Assembly: GCA_013365325.1 (NCBI GenBank)
Contig: JABVXV010000341.1
Span: 1-64,000 of the forward strand
Source: Dipetalonema caudispina
Lineage: Eukaryota > Nematoda > Chromadorea > Rhabditida > Onchocercidae
Length of the DNA stretch: 64,000 nt
Direction of reading: 5' to 3'
This document shows positions 58,901-64,000 of this stretch, piece after piece; position 1 is the stretch's first letter; each line of letters begins with the position of its first letter. The notes below the pieces were generated by a model. The model searched no databases, was not told where the DNA came from, and saw nothing but the letters and a program-made list of their open reading frames with translations. The translations under genes were made by a program, and so were the position numbers.

Positions 58901-61900
58901 AACTTTTACGTTTTCCGTAATCTGACAAAATGTGGAATCAAGTCTAACCTTTAAAGGCGATGGTCTGGAGAATGATACGGAAAAAACACTGACTACTTTA
59001 AGCGACAAAGTAATATGCAACGGATCCAAAAGACGAGAAAGGTTACTCGAGACGGGACAGGGTAATTTTCGTGAAGAATCACTTTGCAACCAGATAACTA
59101 ACAACGATAAAAGATCAACTGCTACGGTGTCAATATCCAACAACTGTAAAAAATTTTTAAAATCTCATAGAACACCAAAAGTTTTATATAATCTTTAACT
59201 GAGTTTTCATAAAGCAATCAATTCAGGGACATCATGTGATTTAACAACTCTTTCAGTATGTCTTATTTCAAACAAAACCGTCAATTTTTTCGAACTGAAA
59301 AGGCACTCTTCAAAAAACTATTCATTTTGAATAGGCTAGCCTGATTTCTCGAAACGTTGCATGTAGAATCGATGAACCGATAAATAACGTGTTCCACATG
59401 TGAGATCATTTCCGACACTTCTGGCTTCAAATCATCTTTGCAGAAAAGAGTTGTTATCGCAGATAAAGCTGAAGCACATACCTAAAGTTCCAATTTATGA
59501 CATTGTAGAGCAGAACATTGCCTAATGGTAATAATAATTTCTACTTTCCGAAAGCAAAAGAATAGTAACTTACAAAACTTCACAGAAAGAGCGGTAATTC
59601 TGCTACGCTTATTCATCAGCCAAATTTTTGTCTGTTTCCTTTCTTCAATTACGGTAATGGAAGTGTTGGTTCCTATGATTCTCAAAGCTTTTGCTGGCAA
59701 AGCCAATAATTTTAAACAAATGAAGATAGAAACACTAAGCAAACCTCGTCGTGGGAGTCCTCAAATGAACATAGTAATAATTTGAAGATTTCATTGAACT
59801 TAACATCATAGTACGGCCCAGCAAGATGATACTTTATTATCAACAGTGCGGCCTGACGATGGAACCATGTCTAAAAATATGCAGACTAAAAACTTTTGGC
59901 ATATATCAGACCTGCTTGACATTTATAATATACTCCTGTTTCATAATAAATTATGCGAACATGATTTAAATAACCATTTTTACAGTAATTTCGATTTAAT
60001 TTTTATACAGATATCTCAGAAACAGTGAATATACTACTAAAGCTGAGCGAACTTCAGCAATATCTATTGGTGAACCAATAATTAGCTAATTATCCATATA
60101 AGAATTTTTCTAATCACATGACACAAAATTTACGCGTTTATGAGATTCCAAATCATTAGAGCTGTGACATTCAGTTTGAATACCACCGGTCATTTTATGC
60201 AACGTATATATATGGTCAAAAATGATATCTACAAATTCTGGAGATGGAAAAACCATTGTCAAGCGCGCAATACATTCTGCAACTGCTTCACGAACTGGAC
60301 CTACCGCTGTCCTAAAGTAAGTTTATGCATGCAAAAATTATGAAATTTAATTCAGAACTTGAAAAAAATGAATCTGGAACAGTTCTGCATCATGGTAAAT
60401 GAACTTTGACGATTAAATAATTTACTGGGAAGATTTAATGTCAAATTTCAGTTGTCTGCGAAACAATTTAATCAAAAGTGGTACTAACCTTCCGGAAGAA
60501 AAATCAATGAATTTGTCGAGCGCAATAGCTTGAAGAAGCCTAGTTGCTAGAATATCCACCAATGATGGAGAAAGCCTCAAAATTAATCTCGCTTAGATTC
60601 AAATAACTGAACTTTTCAAAGGAGATTTCTAATTTAATTCTTAAATGATTTCATTAGATGAATTGAATCTTTTCAAGATATCAAATCGCTATGTAAATAC
60701 TCCAACGCACCGAGATGGGGCAACTGTTAAAATACAAGCGATTGCAAGGGCAGCTCCATGTCGAATTTCCCATTTCACATCTACTACATCGCGCATCAAC
60801 TGGATACAGATTGAATATACTGCTGCATCTAACTCTTCCAAGCTATCGTCACAGCCAATAGTATCGGCAGTTACAAGATCTAACTGAAATAATTTAACAC
60901 CTGTAAAAGTGTGGTTCATTGAAATTCTATAGAAACACCGCCATGACTAAATATCAACATTCGCAAGGACTATCTGCCGTTAGCGTTTGAAGACCTGATT
61001 TGGTGCTTGCAGGAGGAACTCAACTCATGAAAAAAGAAAGATATATTGCAAGTGAATTGTAAATGCTGAGGGCGAAAATTCTTACTGCGAACATAACCAG
61101 TCTACTAAAGCTGAAATTATGTCACTCAGGATAAAACGATTAGTATTAAACAGTGATCCCAATACAGTAAAGTTTTTATTACGATATTGTTTTAATAATT
61201 TCATCTGCAGGACTATTCGTAAGTAACATTAAAAAAACCAATAAACCTTTTTCTCCGGGACAGTCTCCTTGATATTTCCAGATGAACTAAAATCGTCCTC
61301 CGAAAGAAACGTTCCAGATGAAATACCAACAACAGATTGGAAATCAAGCTGTTCATCAACCAATTTTCGTTGTTCACCAAAACTACAGACACCCATTCGC
61401 GTCACCAGTTCCGCTTCGCAGCTAAAATTTGAGAATTCACAAATTCAGGTATTTCACTTCTTAATTTCTCGTTATCAAAACAACTTCAGACTATAACCAT
61501 TACTTTACCTGAGTAATGGATGATAAGTGCGTACAGCATCTGTTAGATTCAATCGGGAAACATTGTCGATTCGTGGTGAAACAACCTGATTTTTGGAAGG
61601 CATAGTTTTAAGAATAGCCTGGAACGCCTCAACTGCTGCTTCTCGTGTATCCCACGCACTTGCTTGGAAATTATTCCTTTAAAAAAAAGAAAAAAAAGCT
61701 GAATTATTTGATACACGATAAGTCATTCTCCACACATATTGATAACGAATTACCATCATGATTGAGCCAGCCCACCTAATCACTCGCTACAATAAATGAA
61801 ATAATTCTTTTAAGACCGTCTCTGATGTGTCACTGTTAAACATATGACGTTTGACAAACTACCGATGGAAGGCACATTACACTGAATAACCAAACGACCT

Positions 61901-62095
61901 AATGATTCCAGTTAAGAAGGCCTTTTATGCAGAAGTTCAAGATATAATATGTTAAGCATACTTTAGAATACCAATAACGTGGGGATTTGTGAGCGGAAAA
62001 TGGCCAAGAGCTTGAGCGGCTTCATGTCGTACTAAAGCATTGCGTGATGACAGTAATGCACCAAGCCGTTCTGTCCTGTTCGCCTGTTTTTCCAT
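49965..62095 (-). CDS. BTAF1: BTAF1/Mot1 SNF2-family ATPase (TBP-associated factor 172)
   Basis: Nuclear ATPase that strips TATA-binding protein from DNA using ATP, with an N-terminal HEAT-repeat array gripping TBP and a C-terminal Swi2/Snf2 motor. The start [17 protein letters not shown] (exon 62095-61962) matches the family N-terminus and joins in phase to 61676-61509 ([20 protein letters not shown]). HEAT-type exons continue to about 54250. The motor runs from about 54290: motif I DDMGLGKT (53911-53934), motif II DEGH (53359-53382, the variant typical of Mot1), SGTPVQN, helicase C segment with [11 protein letters not shown] (50880-50917) and the family's tail [13 protein letters not shown]. 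Last exons 50658-50440 and 50114-49965 close in phase, ending TGA. I did not verify every one of the many exons, so internal boundaries and total length are unsettled. Intron 55639-55066 carries open frames on both strands. Confidence 0.92.
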
Positions 62096-63460
62096 TTTTT
62101 TTTTGTGGTGCTTTGCACCATACAAAAAAGTTAACCTGAAACATAAAAATTTTATTTCAGCAAGACTGGATAAAATTCAGCATAAATTGAGAAATTTACA
62201 TCCTCAACTTCGTCTTTCTTAAAATAACTCAACTCATCCATAAGCATATTGTTAAATCTCTTTTACAAGTCTAGTCTTACCGGAAAACGGCAAATCCCGT
62301 TAACTCTTAACCGCTGAAAACTCTGAATTCAAGACGCTTATCTGGATCGCCATGATCGTCTGACCGTCCAGAAAACAGTACTTTTCGGTGCTGCACATCA
62401 AACACGGCTAGAGAGACATCGTAAGTTCTATGTGTTGCTACACAATATTGAATACTTAAACGTTGCGTAAAACTATAAAGTGATCATTACACATATGTTT
62501 GTAGTACCATGTCCATAAATTTTTTTACTATCTGAGGTAATATATCAGAAAGAAACATTCCTTAATTAAAACAAGACAATACCTAAATCAACAACAACAC
62601 AAACACAACCGTTCTCCTTCTCACTTCCGCCAAACTATCTAAACGTAAATCATGAAAATTAAAACTGATGGCCGACCGTAAAATACCGGATTAGGCAGTA
62701 GGGTAATCCGAATAAAGACGTATGCTACGCTTGAGGTATGTGAGTTAATGTAGCCAAGTTTTTTTAGTCTAATTGGAATCTTTGGTAGTTTTCTTTATTT
62801 TGCTTAACTTCTAATAGATTTTTCATGGTTTCTTATAGCTTTCTATCACGAATTTGGTTAATTTTTATTGTTAAATGGGAGTTTATGTTAGGTTGTTTTA
62901 AAAGTTCACATCAATTGGTATGACTTACATTTAGTTAGAATCAAATTAGCCATTAACATTTATATAGCTATGTTGTACTGTTGATTGACGTATCACTTCT
63001 ATGATGTTTAATTTTAATTAATTTTCAGTTTGTTTATGTCACTTACCGCGGCTGTTTTAAAAATTCACATCTTCATGTGTCATTGATTCATTCATTGAAG
63101 CATTACAACAATTGCTGTTGAAGTGATCTATCCCATGGCATAAAGTTACCATTTTTATACTGCCTTCGTTGTGTAGTATCCAAAGGTTTCACGCTTTTTC
63201 CATTGTATATATATATAAGCCTGCAGAATTATTCTCATTAAATTTTTATCTTTGTCTAGTCTCTTTATTCACACATATATACTCTTACACATGCAGTTTT
63301 TTTTTTTTTTTTTTTTGTCTTTGAAACTTCTGAACTGAAACCATCAATCAGTATAATAATATACATCCAAAACTGCGTTTTCATTTTATGGAAAGCAGGA
63401 AACAAAGCGAAATTTTTTATCACATCAATCAAAGTTCTTTTTTAACAGCACTCCTAAAAT
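62096..63460. other. Intergenic, possible BTAF1 promoter and possible LTR
   Basis: I see no gene. Divergent short open frames near 62100-62220 overlap the BTAF1 5' region. A TATATATATATAAG box at 63208-63221 followed by a T-rich segment precedes the retrotransposon fragment and might be part of a degraded LTR; matching termini were not found. Confidence 0.4.
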
Positions 63461-64000
63461 TTGCTGATGCATGCAAACCTAAATGATACATTAAACTTAT
63501 CTTCATCAATGATCGCTCAGTTAAGCTTCAAATTGATTGCGGTTCTAGTCTTAAAATTTCATCTTCATCAATTCGGAAATGAGCAGATTCCTCTCAAGAA
63601 TGCAAATATTCTAGCAGTAATTTTTACTGACCATCCCGTTCACTTGCAAATTATGTTTAAATGCATTTACCGGTTCAAATCAATGAGATTATCTAATGCG
63701 TGGGACTTATCCGATTCCACCCAAATCTTTTTGTAAATACAATAAATGATGAACGCTTATAATGCGGAAAAGATCATTCATGTTTGCAACAATAAGCTTG
63801 ATCGTTGCAAATGTTTCAAAGCAGCTTTGTGACTTCATTTGTCCAATTTATTTTATCTCTGTAATAGATGCTGACTTGGATAGACTTGAAAAAAGAGAAG
63901 TTATAACCAAGGTCAATTACTCGTCATGGATAGCTTTAATCGTCAAAGTGGAGAAACATAATGGATCATTACGAATTAAGGATTTCGCTTCCGGATAACA
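63461..64000 (+). mobile_element. Degraded Gypsy-type retrotransposon polyprotein fragment
   Basis: Open frames at 63461-63736 and 63762-63998 encode pieces of a retroelement polyprotein. The recognisable part is the start of a reverse transcriptase: DADLDRLEKREVI, then VNYSSWIALIVKVEK and NGSLRIKDF, matching the usual LDRLEKxGVIxPVxYSxWAxPIVxVxKxNGSxR pattern. The frame is broken between the two segments, and the usual C-(G/A)-D-(Y/F) after the last motif reads KDF, so it looks inactive. It runs off the right edge. Confidence 0.6.

Overview
The window is eukaryotic nuclear DNA from a nematode, most likely a parasitic spirurid or filarial-type worm. The reasons are a very AT-rich background with long poly-T/poly-A runs, many short GT-AG introns, start codons lying just after TTTCAG-like sites as expected for spliced-leader trans-splicing, and animal genes with nematode-style features such as a Grx-like/TrxR fusion ending in Gly-Cys-Sec-Gly. 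I could not identify the species.

Layout. Plus strand: a trinucleotide repeat (1-118), a RASGEF1-type Ras guanine-nucleotide exchange factor (1064-5227), about 10 kb with no convincing gene, and a copine (15518-20551). Minus strand, transcribed towards lower coordinates: a BTAF1/Mot1 SNF2 ATPase (62095-49965), a PPP-family pseudophosphatase (49189-46476), a short orphan gene (46133 to about 45373), tyrosyl-DNA phosphodiesterase 1 (44138-40987), a DEN1/SENP8/ULP-3 deneddylase (39442-37658), fragmentary exons of unassigned genes (36852-35083), and a selenocysteine thioredoxin reductase (30170-26066). The right edge (63461-64000) holds a decayed Gypsy-type retrotransposon fragment.

I rebuilt exon structures by hand for RASGEF1, copine, TrxR, ULP-3, TDP1 and the pseudophosphatase. 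Intron phases close across every junction, except that RASGEF1 needs reading through one in-frame TAG and the copine has one junction with a phase mismatch. BTAF1 was checked only at selected exons.

The genes do not form one pathway. Themes are chromatin and genome maintenance (BTAF1, TDP1), ubiquitin-like modification (ULP-3), Ras and calcium/lipid signalling (RASGEF1, copine) and redox (TrxR). Best candidates for new biology: (1) an intact seven-exon protein phosphatase-fold gene in which all the metal-ligand motifs and most catalytic residues are substituted; (2) a TrxR with a predicted N-myristoylation signal, a Grx-like domain lacking its CxxC, and a perfect 11-bp hairpin 11 nt after the Sec UGA; (3) a RASGEF1 gene with an in-frame TAG followed by C in an otherwise intact frame.
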